Shown here: positions 5,759 to 6,747 of the stretch, one piece after another
Position numbering within the stretch: the first letter of the stretch is position 1
Layout of the letters: every line of letters starts with the position of its first letter
Source of the DNA: Clostridia bacterium
GTDB taxonomy: Bacteria > Bacillota_A > Clostridia > Oscillospirales > CAG-272
DNA: 6,747 bases
Assembly (NCBI GenBank): GCA_017411885.1
Contig: JAFQPF010000180.1
Location: forward strand, 1-6,747
Reading direction: 5' to 3'
Translations under genes and position numbers: made by a program
Notes under the pieces: generated by a model
Told to the model about the DNA's origin: nothing
The model's database searches: none
The model's input: the letters and a program-made list of their open reading frames with translations, nothing else

Positions 5759-6747
5759 ATGATAAAGCTTTATGAAAACGGGGTGTATATCCTCCCCGAA
5801 AAGGATTTTGCCGTAATTGAAGATGACGGTGTTCAGATAAATGAAAAGCTTGCTTTTTACGGCGCAAGTGCCGATAAGGAAAGTGCAAAAAAGAATACTA
5901 TCGCATACGGCATTCTTTCGTCGCACAACACTTCGGGCGATGAAAATAATCTTAAAATAAAATTTGACGCGATCGCGTCGCACGATATTACCTACGTTGG
6001 TATTATTCAGACCGCGCGCGCGTCCGGACTTGAAAAATTCCCGCTTCCTTACGTGCTTACCAACTGCCATAACAGCCTTTGTGCGGTCGGCGGCACGATA
6101 AACGAGGATGACCACGTGTTCGGTCTTTCCGCCGCTAAAAAGTATGGCGGAATATATGTGCCTGCACATCAGGCAGTAATCCACTCGTTTATGAGAGAAA
6201 TGATGAGCGGATGCGGAAAGATGATACTCGGCTCTGACAGCCACACAAGATACGGAGCACTCGGAACTATGGCTATAGGCGAGGGCGGCCCTGAACTTGT
6301 AAAACAGTTGCTTTCTAAAACTTACGACGTTAACCGTCCCGAAGTAGTTGCCGTTTATCTTAAAGGCTGCCCCACCCCCGGTGTCGGCCCTCAGGACGTT
6401 GCCCTTGCAATAATAGGTGCAGTTTTCAAAAACGGATTCGTCAAGAACAAGGTTATGGAATTTGTGGGCGACGGTATTAAAAACCTGCCCATAGAATTCA
6501 GAAACGGCATTGACGTAATGACTACCGAAACCACCTGTCTTTCATCTATATGGGTAACGGATGATATAACTAAAAAATATTTTGAAACACAGAAAAGACC
6601 CGAGGACTTCAAACCTCTCGCCCCCGGAAAATGTGCATACTACGACGGCGCAATTATAGTTGACCTTTCAAAGATTGAGCCTATGATAGCGCTTCCTTTC
6701 CACCCAAGCAACACGTATACAATAAGAGAACTTAACGAAAATGCAGA
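5759..6747 (+). CDS. Aconitase-superfamily hydratase (YbhJ-like), 3' truncated by window edge
   Basis: The frame is open from an ATG, with AAGGA seven bases upstream, to the window end, giving 329 complete residues. Family evidence is [20 protein letters not shown] (158-177), equivalent to the aconitase DSHT...G...G.GG block. Upstream are SSHNTSGD (54-61), a possible substrate/cluster-region histidine segment around CHNS (103-106), and PAHQAVIH (135-142). Cys260 (in TETTC) falls where aconitases carry the first [4Fe-4S] cysteine; the other two ligands would lie beyond the window. It is clearly divergent from TCA-cycle aconitase and resembles the uncharacterised 'hydratase' group that includes E. 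coli YbhJ (usual length about 750), from memory. A dehydration/hydration reaction on a carboxylic acid is expected; the substrate is unknown. It starts 37 bases after glnS with no terminator, so read-through is likely. Lysine codon use (about 15 AAA, 10 AAG) differs sharply from glnS. Confidence 0.85.
   Translation, partial: MIKLYENGVYILPEKDFAVIEDDGVQINEKLAFYGASADKESAKKNTIAYGILSSHNTSGDENNLKIKFDAIASHDITYVGIIQTARASGLEKFPLPYVLTNCHNSLCAVGGTINEDDHVFGLSAAKKYGGIYVPAHQAVIHSFMREMMSGCGKMILGSDSHTRYGALGTMAIGEGGPELVKQLLSKTYDVNRPEVVAVYLKGCPTPGVGPQDVALAIIGAVFKNGFVKNKVMEFVGDGIKNLPIEFRNGIDVMTTETTCLSSIWVTDDITKKYFETQKRPEDFKPLAPGKCAYYDGAIIVDLSKIEPMIALPFHPSNTYTIRELNENA

Noticed and set aside
1..6747. CRISPR array, insertion sequence, integrase, toxin-antitoxin or phage-defence genes.
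   Set aside because: No regular repeats, terminal inverted repeats or matching protein motifs were seen on either strand; the content is housekeeping metabolism and translation.

Overview
The window reads as chromosomal DNA from a Gram-positive anaerobe of the class Clostridia, most likely an Oscillospiraceae/Ruminococcus-like gut bacterium. This rests on gene content and style, not on a search. The content is a type III glutamine synthetase, a clostridial GluRS variant with an N-terminal extension, a bacterial GlnRS, and a tiny four-cysteine protein of a kind I know from Clostridia. GC content is intermediate, ribosome-binding sites are strong, and the promoters are near-consensus sigma-70/SigA type.

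Layout. (1) 1-699, + strand: the last 232 residues of type III glutamine synthetase. (2) 767-1324, +: a small cytoplasmic SGNH/GDSL-type hydrolase, 67 bases downstream and possibly in the same transcript. (3) 1324-1351: one GC-rich hairpin flanked by an A-tract and a T-tract, acting as a bidirectional terminator between convergent genes. (4) 1350-1559, - strand: a 69-residue four-cysteine protein. (5) 1560-1728: a divergent regulatory region with two back-to-back near-consensus promoters. (6) 1729-6747 and beyond, +: a tightly packed apparent operon of an MBL-fold hydrolase (GTG start), gltX, glnS and the 5' part of an aconitase-superfamily hydratase. Intergenic gaps are about 20-40 bases, with no terminator visible between them.

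How the genes fit together. The theme is glutamate and glutamine. Glutamine synthetase makes glutamine, GluRS and GlnRS charge tRNA-Glu and tRNA-Gln directly, and the aconitase-like enzyme may act on a carboxylic acid of unknown identity. The pairing gltX-glnS suggests direct Gln-tRNA formation, unlike the Glu-tRNA amidotransferase route used by most Gram-positive bacteria. The MBL-fold hydrolase leads the operon and may be a housekeeping thioester hydrolase.

I saw no mobile element, CRISPR array, tRNA or rRNA gene, T-box or other riboswitch, phage gene or defence system. No stretch over 300 bases lacks a gene. Nothing here clearly amounts to a new system. The points most worth a second look are the aaRS operon organisation, the GluRS variant, the uncharacterised aconitase-like enzyme with its shift in codon use, and the small cysteine protein.
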